A stretch of 64,000 nt of DNA from Diadema setosum (Eukaryota > Echinodermata > Echinoidea > Diadematoida > Diadematidae), in NCBI GenBank assembly GCA_033980235.1, contig CM067075.1:34730385-34794384 (forward strand), given 5' to 3'. Of the stretch, positions 1-11,596 are shown piece after piece. Both the position numbers and the translations under genes were made by a program. The notes under the pieces were generated by a model. It did not search any database. It saw nothing but the letters and a program-made list of their open reading frames with translations, and was not told the DNA's origin. Each line of letters begins with the position of its first letter. Position 1 is the first letter of the stretch.

Positions 1-1120
1 TGATATGGCAGATGTCCCACAGTGCTATGCAGATGACACGCCCTTCCGGTGGGAAAGCATACATCCACGGGCAACATACTTCAAGCGGGTAAACTGCCTG
101 TTACTACTGGACGTCAGCCTGGACGTCAGCGGGCAATCCCTGCGATTCACCGGGAAAACTTTTTGCCATGCTCAAACCTTGGCTGCGGGTAAATCGGACT
201 TGCGTGCGTACCTCCGGGCAACTACGGGCGAGATACGCGCTATGTACTGTCAGGAACTGGCCAACTACTGGCTGGTCCGGGTAGCAGTCCCCCGCAGATA
301 AACCCGCAATGCTCCTCCAAACACGATGTGACAAGGCCTTGATAATACTCAAAACTAGTTCCGGGTGAGTCGCAGGGTTTTGCCTTTAGAGGTACAGGTA
401 GATCACCAGTAGGAGGCCCTTTATCCTAGCGGCAGCACCACGCAGGCAACTCATGCGAGGGTTCTTTGCAGACCCTGTGTGTCGCTCGCAGCTGAAAACA
501 GATCGGTTTCGAAGCTCCCACGCACTTCACACGGAATACACGCAAGTAGCACGTAAGTAGCACGTAAGTAGCACGCGTTTAGCAGGTAGGACGCAAGTAC
601 GGAACTCGCCAACGTCCTTGTCCGACCGCGGAAAATGTTCCTGCGAGCTGGAAAATCCGTACTCGCAACAAGCCCGCTTAGCTTACCCGGAAACGTTTGG
701 CAGGCCTTTATTTTTAGCCTGTATGATATAGTCCGACCAGTTTATTATAGGAGGCCAAAGACTAATTATGATCAGGTTCACCAATAATGCTGTAATTGAC
801 GTTTGCAGTCGCTAGAGTGTTCTGGAAGGCACGTAGGTAATAATCATGTAGGTCACAGTTTCTGTTCCTGTGCAGCTTTAAGTCCCCTTTAAATCTGCAA
901 GCCTGTAAATATCTCAGGGGTGCGGAACGAGTGTCAGTGTATATGCTCGTGTGTAGGTCGTATATATGTGTGTGTGGGGGGGTGTCCTTTGGGCTGAGCG
1001 GGAGTCGGTTAATGGAAGCATGAGGAGTTCTCATGCAGCTAGGAGCCTCGGGACGTTTTTCAATTTGGGATGGGCTATGTGACGAAGGAAGCGGAGGGTA
1101 AAAGTCAATCTGCAATTCAA
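1..1120. other. Intergenic sequence upstream of the first GPCR copy
   Basis: No gene is recognised. Roughly the first 700 bases are richer in G+C than the rest of the window and contain an 11-bp minisatellite. From about 745 the sequence matches the spacer block that also lies just upstream of other receptor promoters (near 15,160, 36,600 and 38,765), with the shared words 'ggaggccaa', 'aggttcaccaataatg' and 'gcagtcgctag'. A 98-codon open stretch at 5-301 has no recognisable domain and is not called a gene. Confidence 0.5.
539..577. repeat. 11-bp minisatellite
   Basis: About three and a half tandem copies of a unit close to CACGTAAGTAG. The last copy degenerates into 'cacgcg'. Confidence 0.7.
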
Positions 1121-1265
1121 TCTGCGCAGAAAGGTCATTGCGCAACTCGCTCCAATGTGCCTGCGTATTTCAGGTGTTTTTCTATTGGTGATACTCGATC
1201 TACGACATTGGCATGTAAAGATTTGTTTGAGATGGGGTACAAATAGACATCTTTCGAGAAGTCCA
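1121..1265 (+). promoter_or_regulatory. Promoter of GPCR copy 1 (pseudogene)
   Basis: This block is conserved upstream of all five receptor copies: TCTGCGCAGA, TTGCGCAACTCG, a CCAAT word, a second CCAAT word on the other strand (TATTGG), then a TATA-like TACAAATA at 1238-1245. The initiator-like CCAATCA has its A at 1265, 27 bp downstream of the box. Box-to-start spacing is the same in the other copies. The role is inferred from conservation and spacing. Confidence 0.65.
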
Positions 1266-2010
1266 ATCAATTGAGACTACGAGACACTGTCAGCATCGTT
1301 TTCACCATAATCCCGACTTGTGAAGAGTGTCCATAGTCACACCTTTGACGTAAGTTATATTCTGTGGCAGCTTTTCATTCTCTTACCCTATCTGATGACA
1401 GTTTCTTTGGAGTACGAATATATTTTGATAAGATGGAATTTTCGGTCTTCGGATACAGCACGCTTTACTGGACCCAGTCTTCTTTTTCTTCTTCTTCTTT
1501 TGTCCTCGTTTTTATCACCGAGCAAAGCATACAAGTTAACAAGTTCCAATTTCCAATGTACTTTGCTACATCTGTTGAAGTAATGGCAGGCTTATGATTG
1601 TTTTGACTCATGAATGTAGGGTTTTATTTCGATATCAAATACTGTTGAGGACTTGTTTCCCTTCATTTACGTGATTCATGCCATTGATTTTTCGCAGTAC
1701 CTGAACAACAGATGAAACTGAAACTACACAAATTTTAGACTATCAGGATGGACTTTCTGAATGCTTATTAAAACTTTTGCAAACAACTAAATAAGAGATA
1801 GTTTATACAAATTCTGATTTTAAGAATTATGAGTTTTACCGAATAGGAAAGATAATTTTGTCGTAACTTTCATTGAATTTCCTTGTAATCTTCATAATGA
1901 GAAGTTTGATTCTTAATCTCTGTTGTCTTATTACTTGCTACAATATCTATACGTGTATATGTCACTCCAAAACGTAATTCGAGTCCGATCGTTTATCTTT
2001 ATTGTCGTAG
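1265..2010 (+). other. Non-coding exon 1 and 5' UTR intron, GPCR copy 1
   Basis: The inferred first exon is 1265-1349. The donor GTAAGT lies at 1350-1355, and the intron ends with the acceptor 'gtcgtag' at 2010. Donor and acceptor occupy the same relative places in the other four copies, so the intron belongs to the duplicated unit. Confidence 0.6.
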
Positions 2011-2495
2011 GAGATATCAGAGACTAAGGCGCGCTTCCCCATCATGTGGTGTTTGGTTGTAGCGATTGGTATCATAGTACACAGGGACCTAGTATCGCCT
2101 CTTGACGAATTTTCTGGTAAAAGCGTCATCTCGAAGGACCAAACCCTAGATATAGAAGGTGTAGGAACTCCAGGAATTTGCAGAAACAATTCGTCATGGA
2201 ATTCCTCCAACGAAACTGACGCGACAAATCAACCAGGTGACCAACCAGAGCTCGACCAATTGCAGTGGGTATGGGTCTTTAAGTGGACGTGGGTGAATGG
2301 TCTCGAGATGAGCTGTGCCTTCGTGGGGATACTAGGAAACCTGCTCGTTATCCTCGCATTACGGATGCAAGTAGGAGTCAATAAACGTTCGACCGACATC
2401 TTCTTCAGAGCACTGGCAGTTTCTGATCTACAGACATCCATTTCTACCCTACTCACACTAAGGGTGCCATGAACTGCAGTTGTTTCGCTCTACTT
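2011..2495 (+). pseudogene. Truncated rhodopsin-class GPCR (copy 1)
   Basis: The ATG at 2044 opens a frame that matches the intact copies through the signal-peptide-like start, the acidic glycosylated N-terminus, TM1 (with the GNLLVILAL motif) and most of TM2. In TM2 about a dozen bases are missing relative to copies 2-5. The frame shifts and hits a stop at 2470-2472. Homology to the receptor ends near 2492, and the sequence then joins a spacer block that lies several kb downstream of the genes in other units (compare 2520 with 20,745). TM3-TM7 are therefore gone through a deletion. A promoter and splice sites remain, so a short transcript could still be made, but it cannot encode a receptor. 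Confidence 0.9.
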
Positions 2496-2639
2496 TTACT
2501 TATCTGTCCTCTAAAGAATCATGATTCACAAGCATCCTTTATTCAGCGACAGAATTTCTACAGGGTAATTTCAAGTATATGTGCGTGACTGTCATTGTAA
2601 CAGCCGAGCGAAAATTCGTTGGTCAAAGGATAATAGAGG

Positions 2640-2685
<46 letters not shown>

Positions 2686-3510
2686 GACAGCAGGGTTTAT
2701 CTTCGGCATTCAATGATGGTATTGACTCCTTGATTTCAGTATCCTTTCTATAGAAGAGAGCAAGGAATTGAATAGAAAATCTATTAGCGACATTTCGAAA
2801 GAAATATCCTAAGATACTGATGATTCCAGATTGATCTCTTGATGGTTCGGTGTCTTTTGATGTTTCATTCCAGGCACAAGAGAGAAATAAATTGAAAACT
2901 CTTTTCATCGTGTTCTGTATGAACTGATCGATTAAACTGTTTGACGGAAATAAAGCAATTGTAGTGATCAATGAAAATAAAGGAACTGAATATCAGCAAC
3001 TGTCTTTTCGCAGTGCATTTTCTTGGTCTCACCGCATTCTTGGTTGTTGTTGTTGTTTGGGACATTAAAAAAACCAAATGAATGATCGAAATCTCCCCTC
3101 CCCACCTCCTTCCCTCAATAAAGAAATACTTATTAATTCACTGTCTTTTACTTTACTTTAACTCTTCGGGAACGATGGTGTAGAACACGACTGACACATG
3201 CACTAAGAATTGTTTTATCTGGATACGGTTAAAGTGCAGAAATTATGTATTGTAGTAACACATTTTGAAAGAAATAAAGCAGAGAAAGGAAACAAAACTG
3301 TTCTGAGTCGAGTTGTTTCTTTTGGAACTGAGTGTCAATCAGCTGTACATTATTTGTTGATGTGACAACAATGTCAATATGGCCATCCAAACATATGTCT
3401 CATTTGGATGCAATGTCATTGCCTTAATTTGAATGTTATTTCCTCATTGTCTTTTTTAAGGAATCGTTGACATTTTGCAATTGAATTCACATGATTATTC
3501 TTTAACCTAT
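2496..3510. other. Spacer block of the tandem unit
   Basis: Homologous to 20,745-21,735 downstream of copy 3 and to about 37,910-38,700 upstream of copy 5. Shared words include 'cattccaggcacaagag' and 'gttcggtgtcttttgatg'. No gene is seen. Confidence 0.7.
2639..2684. repeat. (TTG)n microsatellite
   Basis: About 15 uninterrupted TTG/GTT triplets. The same site is expanded to about 27 triplets at 20,872-20,950 in the homologous spacer. Confidence 0.95.
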
Positions 3511-4975
3511 AAGGCCCAGGGGGGGGGGGGGGGCACATTTTGCCCCCTACCAGATTTTCATTCGCCACTCCTTCGCCCTTCATTCAATTTTTACCAAATT
3601 TGGTAACTTTTCCTAAAATCTTATTCCAAACATTTTGATATATGATTTAGCTATATGGGATATTGCTGGTTGCCAAAGCAACCATAAACTGGCAACCATG
3701 TCAGTCAGATTTTGCATAGTTTTCTGTTCCACGTCTAATTAACAATATTATAATGTCATTGTAAATGTATTATACACGAGATTCTTTCGTAGAAATATCG
3801 ACGCAATCTATCATGTGATAATGATTATGTAACCGACCATGGCCTGTATCAACTGTCCAACTGTACCTCGATATATTGTTAATATTTTGTCATGTCTTGC
3901 TACTCAGTGATACAGGTGACTTTGCTTTGTATAAACCTTTAGTGAAAGCAGACAAACCTCTCCTTACCCTTTCTCCTTTCAACTATCCTATCTCTATGCA
4001 AGTCATCCCTCCCTCCTCTTCTCCTTCCGATGAATAATATTATGTTATGCTACGGGGGCTGCCCGCAAATCAATCTACGCTTATGCTGTAGCCCCTCTGT
4101 ATTATTCATTATTGAATGTTTTGTTGTACTTTTGCTGTACATTGTACACAGACAATGAACAAGAAAATACTTATATATATTATCATATTTATGTTTGTAC
4201 ATGAATGTGTATAATTATGTACAATGTGTATACGTACAATGATGACACAATGATGATACAGAAACCAATAAATCAAATCAAATCAAATTAAAAAAAATGT
4301 ATGAAATGGGGTTTCTTGGTTCAAATTTACTGAAGAAGCAAAATGTGAAGTACTTTATGGCCCTGAGATGTTTTTTCTGTGACAACGGCATAAAACAATA
4401 GATATAATAAGAGATACTTAAAAATAACAGTATTTTCTAACGATTGCCGTTCTATTTTATGTCATTTTGATTCCCTCACCCAGGTTATGCTTCTAATATC
4501 ATTTGTTTATCACATTATCAATCTGCAAATTTAAAAGTCCAATATTATGTTAGTATGAAATATGATAACTATGCATGAACCTATTCTAAACAATACAACA
4601 TAGGTCTCATAATGTATTTCTTTATTTTGTTATGAATAACGCCCCCACTTGGTGACTTTGAGAAATTACAACCATAACAAATAATGATCTTTGACTTGCA
4701 CATCATTTGAAGCAAGACTGAAAACTATTGGTCTATGATAAGACATACTGGGAATAAAGAAATCATACAGAAAAATCATGTTTTTTGCATTTTTCCCATG
4801 TATTTCTTTATATTTTGGTAAATAGCGCCCTCTATGAGTGATCTTGAAAAAATTCAAGTATGCGGTCATGTAGAGTATGAGTTGTTCTACCCATGTGCCA
4901 AATATGACAATGAAACATCAAACAATAACAAAGTTATATGGGGGCACAATGTCCCCCCCCCCCCCCTTGGGCCTG
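3511..4975. mobile_element. Insertion with G-tract-bearing inverted ends
   Basis: The left end reads AAGGCCCA followed by 14 or more G and then a 'cacattttgcccc' word. The right end is the inverse: 'ggggcacaatgt', a C-tract of similar length, then TTGGGCCT. The spacer homology shared with other units stops at the left end and resumes just after the right end (about 4981). Together these suggest a roughly 1.46 kb inserted element with inverted ends. It encodes nothing recognisable, and a retrotransposon tail lies inside it. Confidence 0.6.
3820..4296 (+). mobile_element. Possible 3' end of a non-LTR retrotransposon
   Basis: The block ends 'aataaatcaaatcaaatc' plus an A-rich run, which resembles the short tandem tails that end CR1/L2-type LINEs. 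No reverse transcriptase coding sequence is left. The 5' limit is uncertain. Confidence 0.35.
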
Positions 4976-5358
4976 GGAATGGTCAAAATAGCTTGGGTTT
5001 TATCGGGTTCAGACTCGGATTCTTAAAGATGACCATAGTGCCTATACCAATAAGATTGTCAGACAACATTACCATAGGAGGTCTAGGAATGTGTAACATC
5101 GTTTACCATTACCATTGTAACTTACGTTTGAGCTCATAATGATTGATCCTTATATGCAACTTAATTCATCTTATCTGCGATATAACTTATTTGCAGACTT
5201 ATATTACAGGGGGTGCAGAACGATGTTTAGAAAGTGTATGCGTGTATGTGTGGTTAGTATGTGGGGACCCTGGGGATGTGGTATGTGGGTTAAAGAAAGC
5301 AAAAGCAGTTCTCGTGAAGGGACCGCGGAACGTTTTTGTTGTTGTATTTGGGGGGGGG

Positions 5359-5383
5359 TTTGTTTTGTTTTGTTTTGTTTTGT

Positions 5384-5415
<32 letters not shown>

Positions 5416-5424
5416 TGTTTTTTG
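5359..5424. repeat. (TTTTG)n microsatellite
   Basis: About 12 pentamers with a few longer T-runs, flanked on both sides by G-tracts. A C-tract follows at 5476-5491. Confidence 0.9.
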
Positions 5425-5597
5425 TGGGGGGGGGGCATGTACAGGAAAAGCGTCAAGGTCAATGGTAACCACCAACCCCCCCCCCCCCCCCTCTTAACCG
5501 AGAAGAATCTAAGTACGGAATATTTCGAAATTGAAATTCATGGGTGAAGGATTCTTGATGTATCGATTATTGCGATATTTTTTTTTTTGGCTAGCCA

Positions 5598-5600
<3 letters not shown>

Positions 5601-5646
<46 letters not shown>
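5601..5646. repeat. (GT)n microsatellite
   Basis: About 23 GT dinucleotides. A (GT)n run sits at the equivalent place at about 21,880-21,940 before copy 4. Confidence 0.95.
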
Positions 5647-5648
<2 letters not shown>

Positions 5649-5773
5649 CCTCCCCTTTAACCAGTTCCGCAACCCGTGGTTGTGGTTGGGTCATGGGTCA
5701 TTATGGTTACACCCTTCCCCTCCTAACCACACCAACTATACGTAGAAATACTATACAAGGCACCAATGCAATC

Positions 5774-5963
5774 TCTGCGCAGAACAGTCATTGCGCAATT
5801 CGTTCCAATGCGCCTGCCTACTTTTAGGTGTTTTTCTGTTGGTTGTACTCGAACTGCGACGATGACGTGTACAGGTTTTGCTTCGAATCATGTAATGAGA
5901 AATAGGTTCGACAATGTTATATGTCTGACATGGGATATAAATAGACATCTCTGGAGAAGTCCA
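5774..5963 (+). promoter_or_regulatory. Promoter of GPCR copy 2
   Basis: Contains TCTGCGCAGA, TTGCGCAATTCG, a CCAAT box at 5805-5809 directly followed by an NRF-1-like GCGCCTGC, a TGACGTG (CRE-like) word and a consensus TATAAATA at 5936-5943. CCAATCC fits the initiator consensus with its A at 5963, 27 bp after the box starts. The order matches the other four copies. Confidence 0.75.
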
Positions 5964-6734
5964 ATCCAACGAGACTACAACGCACTGTCAGCATCCTTTT
6001 CGCCATAATCCAGACTTGTGAAGAGTTTGTATAGTCACACTTTTGACGTAAGTTACGTTATATTCTGTCACAGCTTTTCCGTCTGTATCTGTTGGGTGAG
6101 TTTATTTGAAGTACAAACATGTCTTGATGGTGTGAGATTTTCGTTCTCGGATAGAGCACACATTACTCGATACAGTGTACCCTTTTCTTCATCATCTTCT
6201 TCTTCTTCTTTTACGTTTTCGTTTAATATCACCGACCAAAGTATAAGTTTGCCATTCTAATTTCCACTACACATTGCTATATTATCTGTTCCAGTCATGG
6301 CTGGTTTGTGAATGTTTTGACCAATGAATGTAGGGTTTCATGTCTACATTAAAAATTCCTTTTTTTTTCATACACATTATTCATTGGTTTTTTTTTCACT
6401 GTACCTGAACAATAAATAAGATATGCACCACTGAAACTTCATCAATATCAATTATCAGGATGTAGTGATTACTTTATGTAAGGTTCTTGGCAAAAGATGT
6501 GCAAACTTCAAAATTCAAGATAGTAAATATGAATTATTCAAATTTCAAAAAGTTTGTGTTAGAAAAAACAACAGAAAACCTTATCATGTCATCTCTTTTG
6601 AATCTTCCGGCAATTTTAATAATGGCACTTAAGAAGTGATGGTTAATCTCCGTTTTGTTATTGTCTGCCTGAATATTTAAATACGTCATTTCAAAACGTA
6701 ATTCGAATACGATCGTTTATTGTTCTTGTTGTAG
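5963..6734 (+). other. Non-coding exon 1 and 5' UTR intron, GPCR copy 2
   Basis: Exon 1 is inferred as 5963-6047. The donor GTAAGT is at 6048-6053 and the acceptor 'cttgttgtag' ends at 6734. The coding exon follows with a 33-base leader before its ATG. Confidence 0.65.
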
Positions 6735-6767
6735 GAGATACAAGAGACTGACTTAGTCGTCGCCATC

Positions 6768-7976
6768 ATGTGGTCTTTGGTTGTAGCGATTGGTATCATA
6801 GTCCATGGAGACCTTGCATCTCCTGTTGACGGATTTTTTGATAAAACCGCCATCTCGGAGGACCGAACCACAGACATAGAAGGTGCTGGAACTCCAGGAA
6901 TTCACAAAAGAAATTTGCCATGGAATTCCTCTACCGAAAGTGACGAGACAAGTCAGTTCGGTGATACAAAACAGCTCGACCAATTGCAATGGATATGGTT
7001 CTTTGAGTGGACGTGGGTGAATGGTCTGGAGATGAGCTGCGCCTTCGTTGGGATACTAGGAAACCTGCTCGTTATCCTCGCATTACGACTGCAAGTAGGA
7101 GTCAATAAACATTCGACCGACATCTTCATCGGAGCACTGGCAGTTTCTGATCTACTGACATCCATTTCTATCCTACCCTTACCTCTTGCTGTCAGGGTGC
7201 CGCGTAATCCAGTTGGTTCGCTCTACTGTAAGTTTGTATACACGCGTTACTTAATGTGGGTCGCAATCCACATGTCCATTTATACTCTTGTAGGAATGGC
7301 AATCGAACGCACGATTGCAGTTGTGAGTCCACTCCATTTCCGATCTTACGTCACCACTCGCAAAATTTATTTATACATATCGGCGGTTTGTGCTCTTGCG
7401 TTTCCATCCTGTCTCTATTCGATTAAAGTGGCGGTGGTCAACAACACTTGCAAACTCCTACTTGAAGCCCAGTCCAGTAAAACAATCATGTTCTATTACC
7501 TACTCATGATTAGGTTTGGCTTCCCTGTTACCATCATGATTGTAACACAGTCAGTAACGGCATGGTCACTCCATCGTCAATCACGCCTAGCACGCAAGGA
7601 TCTTTCTCAGGCCTCCTCGGTATCGTCCACTCACATACGAGCTCGCAACCGTTTGACCAAGCTGACCCTCCTCATCGTCTTAACGTACATCCTGACATTT
7701 GCCCCTTTTCACTTAACTGCCTTTACGTTGGTATATGTCCAGCAGGGTAAGGTGAACTCGTACCTACGTAGCCCACTTCACAGCGCTGTATCTGTGCTAA
7801 TTTGTGTCAACTCTTGCGCCAACCCTTTCATATACGCATCCCAGTACCCAAGGTTCAGAGCTGTCATTAGAAATGTTTTTAAGTGCAAAACGAGCTTACA
7901 ACCGGGAAAATCTCTTTTCTACTGTGGAAAAGTCATACATTACAGAGAGTGCCCACAATCATTAATGTGCAAGTAG
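6768..7976 (+). CDS. Rhodopsin-class GPCR (copy 2), C-tail frameshifted
   Basis: The 402-residue, single-exon seven-helix receptor starts at MWSLVVAIG, a signal-peptide-like segment common to all copies. The acidic, glycosylated N-terminus (about 60 residues) is followed by TM1 with GNLLVILAL and TM2 with LAVSDLL. A Cys opens TM3 and a Cys lies in NNTC of loop 2, the usual disulfide pair. The TM3 motif is ERT instead of D/ERY, and TM7 carries NPFIY (NPxxY). The ligand is unknown. Relative to copies 3-5 it has an extra Tyr in TM5 (FYYLLM), two extra codons at the end of TM6 (AFTLVY), and one extra A in the run at 7887-7890. That base shifts the last 30 or so codons, so the conserved tail containing STVEKSY is replaced by an unrelated one. 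It is probably expressed as a plasma-membrane protein or is drifting towards a pseudogene. Confidence 0.85.
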   Translation: MWSLVVAIGIIVHGDLASPVDGFFDKTAISEDRTTDIEGAGTPGIHKRNLPWNSSTESDETSQFGDTKQLDQLQWIWFFEWTWVNGLEMSCAFVGILGNLLVILALRLQVGVNKHSTDIFIGALAVSDLLTSISILPLPLAVRVPRNPVGSLYCKFVYTRYLMWVAIHMSIYTLVGMAIERTIAVVSPLHFRSYVTTRKIYLYISAVCALAFPSCLYSIKVAVVNNTCKLLLEAQSSKTIMFYYLLMIRFGFPVTIMIVTQSVTAWSLHRQSRLARKDLSQASSVSSTHIRARNRLTKLTLLIVLTYILTFAPFHLTAFTLVYVQQGKVNSYLRSPLHSAVSVLICVNSCANPFIYASQYPRFRAVIRNVFKCKTSLQPGKSLFYCGKVIHYRECPQSLMCK

Positions 7977-10800
7977 GCCCTGTTACCACTCCTAATATTT
8001 CTGTTATGATATGACTATATGACTATATATGACTTTATATATCTATTGTGAAGTTAAAAAAAAAAAACTCTACTGGGAAGCGATTGGTGTCAGCCTGATA
8101 GGGAATGGTATTATAGTACTCCTGTTCCGAACCGAATGAAGATAAGGCTCAATAGTATACATATATATCCTCCATGTAGTTTTGTGAAAATGAAGGTAGG
8201 TCCCATGGACAAATAATTTTTGGCAACGGAAAGTGGGTGCCTCAGGGAAATCGAACTTCATAAGTAACTGAATAATTATACCATGCAACAAGTCATCAGA
8301 AATAGTCAATGAGGAACATCCATTTTTTGGTTAGATATAGAATTTCAAGCTGAACAAATTTTCTTCAAAGCGCAGACCAAAGTTAAAGAAATGCTGGCAA
8401 AACTTTTCTATGTTTGGATGTTATAAGATGCAGTACGATAATGTTTTCACGAAATGAAATCGATAATCAGTGAAAGTTAATCCAAAAACAAGGGACGACT
8501 CGATTTGATTTTGATTGATTGGACAAGTTTTACAGGTGTGCAGGGATAATGCTGCTCATTTTAACGAACAACTGAACTTTGACAAGTTTGACTTATACGA
8601 AAGGCATGTTATGGTTGGGTTTTTATGAGGCAATTTCTCTATTTGGACATTTCTCTTTTTCTCTTTGATGACAATGATAAATAATGGTGATATCAACAAG
8701 CTTCAGACTTGCTTCAGATTTCCTTACAAATGGTGAAATTTAGACACAAAAAATGACATTTTGCCTTTTTTTCGAGGGTACTGAATCCGAATGTGAAAGA
8801 TGCAACTTTTGGATTGTTGAGGATTTTAAGATATTCACGCATCCTCAATATGGTAAAATCATCAAAAAACTTCGGGAGGACGGTAATGCGAGATCAGGCC
8901 CAGAATTCCGGTTTTGGCACCCAGACTACAGAGCATAACCAACCTTATTTGTTGTTGTTTTTTTTTCCTTTCTTGAATTCACGAACCACTGGAATAAGGA
9001 ACCTTCGGATCAATACACAATAACGGGTAGCTGTAACATTGGAAATAAAAGTAGCCCCCTTTCGATTGACAAAAGATTTTGACGTTAAAGAGTCTTGGAA
9101 TTGAATTGAAAACAACACTTACGTGCACAAAGTAAAACCCCAGTTTTTTGTTTTGTCTTTTTAACAGCAGCAACAACAAAAAGTGACACACATGCTATTT
9201 ACACACAAATTAGCAGTCCACAAAGACTATCGTTGGCTCCACAATTTCGACTTCATAACGAAGACTCATATACCACGCAAGATTGCTTCACTGTCATCTC
9301 CTGTCCGATCGATAGATTTTGTTTAGACTTGATTGGCAAAATGTTTTCATAAAGTTGAAAAATCATAAAACTCTGATATAAAATGGAGACCAACACAAAC
9401 ACACACACGCTACAATAAACTTCTTCATAAAAAAAAGGTTTGTTGATGACAGGGTAGACGGTTCTGCATTACAGTATTAAGTTTGGCTTAGCTATAAAGC
9501 AGCGACTTATAGAGTAGGGCCTATATCTAATCAAAAGTGAAATCAGCTTATTTTCCCTACGATTACGTTGAGTGATTTTGACTAACAGCATTATGAAGTA
9601 TTAGATGTAGGATACTGCCGGAACAATACGTTAGCATAGTCAATGTAAAGAATAATCCAATATGGGAGTACTGTAAATTATGGCTGCGTATCAGGCTACA
9701 TGTACCTTCAAAACTAGTTGGGTTTGGGGGAGGGCTGTATTTTGAGATAGCTGTATTTGAACATTTTTAAACAAAAAAGAAAAAAAAACTGTGGTCGAAT
9801 CACATCAGAATAAGAACTTTGTTAGACAAGCACTACCACGTAGACAAATAGACTCGTGAACATGTTTACATCTTTACTGAAGTATTTGTGCTGGTATTTC
9901 CCTCCTCCACAAATAATCATATGACTAACAGTTAAAGCACTAATGAAATCATCAAGAAATTATGATCATTTAATAATATTCAAATTTAAGTCTATAAATG
10001 CACACTATACGCAACATTCCAGAATATATAGCGAGAAATTTTGGAGAAAAGATATAGCTCTTTCGTAAATACGAAAAAAAAAATCAAGATACAACACTCT
10101 TGTATTTAATGATATACCAATGTAAGTTACAGATGCATCGATTTGGGGTAATTTTTCGCTACTCATTCCTTTTATTGAAATAAGGACGCTACATAATCTT
10201 AACCTAGCTGAAACCGCAAAGAAAATGTGTGCAACGTATAGATTTCCATTCCCATCCGTGTAACATGTATGTATATACCCTATGAATGTAATTATGTTGT
10301 TACTCATCATCACATGTATTTTGTTAATGTACGTTTTTGAAATTACTACAAATTTGTTTTGTTCATGCATTGTATACAATTTTCCCTGTTCATTTAATGG
10401 AAATGAAAAATAAAGTTGAAGTTGAAGTTGATGTAACAATTTATCTGTGCAAGAGGAACATGTCGTGGTGTGTCAAACTTTCAACAACTTTTGATGACAA
10501 TATATGTCTCCCTAAAAAAAGTGGGGGCTGTATATTATGTCATGAACAATTTCAATAAAGAACTGCTTTAACATTCGGTTCCGCACCCTACATTATGTTT
10601 ACCAAAAGGAATAATTTTGCCTACTGCTGTCAATCTTGTCACTACGACCATTAGTTCTAGTAGTAATGAAAGGATTTTATTTTGACTCAAAATCATAATG
10701 AACATGATTATGAAGTAATATACAAATAAGTCGTTTAAATCAGTATACTCATGAGTATCCCTTATTCAACGAGAGAATTTCTACACCCGTCTATTTGAAG
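7977..10800. other. 3' flank and spacer of GPCR copy 2
   Basis: Homologous to the 3' flanks of copies 3 (17,913 on), 4 (24,185 on) and 5 (41,888-42,135 and 59,512 on). Landmarks are 'gagggta/gctgaatccgaat' near 8775, 'cgaagactcataccac' near 9260 and 'tcaataaagaactg' near 10,550. Small ORFs on either strand are not conserved between copies. No gene is called. Confidence 0.75.
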
Positions 10801-10806
10801 CCCGCG
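10801..10806. repeat. Target-site duplication, 14-mer element 1 (left)
   Basis: CCCGCG directly precedes the element end TGTTGCGACAC and recurs at 13,720-13,725 directly after the inverse end GTGTCGCAACA. Confidence 0.75.
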
Positions 10807-11562
10807 TGTTGCGACACGGATTGTCGCCCCCGTCACGGATTGTCGTCTGGCGACAATCCGTGACGAGGGCTGGCGGCACGGATTGTCGCCCGTCCTCGAA
10901 GCACATTTTGCTGGGTAATATCGTTCTGGACATAGTCATTGAAATACTAACACATAACTTACATGGCTACATCCATGCAAACATGCCATGTAAAAAGTCA
11001 TGGTGAGGTTTCAAGGAAGTGTGTATGTGCGCGTGCACATGATAATTTAGTGTCCGTATGTGCGTGTGTGTGTGTGTGTGTGTATGATGGAAGAATGTGT
11101 TTATTATGTCAGCTTTTTGCGTATGTGTTTTTTAGCTGCGCGTGGGGAGGGTACCTAGTAAGCTGTTGCTGGCATAAACGTTGATATTGATTTTATCAGC
11201 AGCTTTGACTTTGATGAGTTTGTTTGGCGGATTTGTATATATATGAATTCGGAGTGGAGCTTGCGTGCGGGCGGATGTTGCTTTTCTGCATACGGTCCAT
11301 TATGTCTTATTTATCAACATTGGGAAGTCGTTTCATCAGGATGGATGTGGTATCGGTTCGGGTGTGCGTGTGTATGTGGGGAGGGGGTTACATTTCGTTA
11401 TTCTGAAGGCTCCTTAGTCCGAAGGTTCTTTATTCCGAAGGTTCGTTATTTCGAATTTCATTTTTGGATCAACGAACCTCTAGGTATAGGGAATTGTGTG
11501 TTTCGGATAAATGAAGCCTCGGAAAAAAACGAAACTTCGGAATAACGAACCTTCGTATGTGC

Positions 11563-11596
<34 letters not shown>

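Larger units (their letters stand above)
4976..5773. other. Spacer just upstream of GPCR copy 2
   Basis: Matches the pre-promoter spacers at 15,285-15,770, 21,735-22,110 and 39,231-39,840. Shared words are 'ggggtgcggaacgat' and 'gaagaatctaag...cgaaattgaaattcatggg'. It consists largely of homopolymer and dinucleotide runs. Open frames here are by-products of those runs. Confidence 0.7.

Noticed and set aside
5..301. 98-codon open frame at the window start
   Set aside because: Composition is GC-rich and the opposite strand is open as well. No domain, no splice context and no homologous copy in the other spacers.
2229..2456. Minus-strand frames of about 70 codons opposite each GPCR TM1-TM2 region (also 6953, 16919, 23179, 40885)
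   Set aside because: They are conserved only because they lie opposite the conserved receptor sequence. They are antisense shadows.
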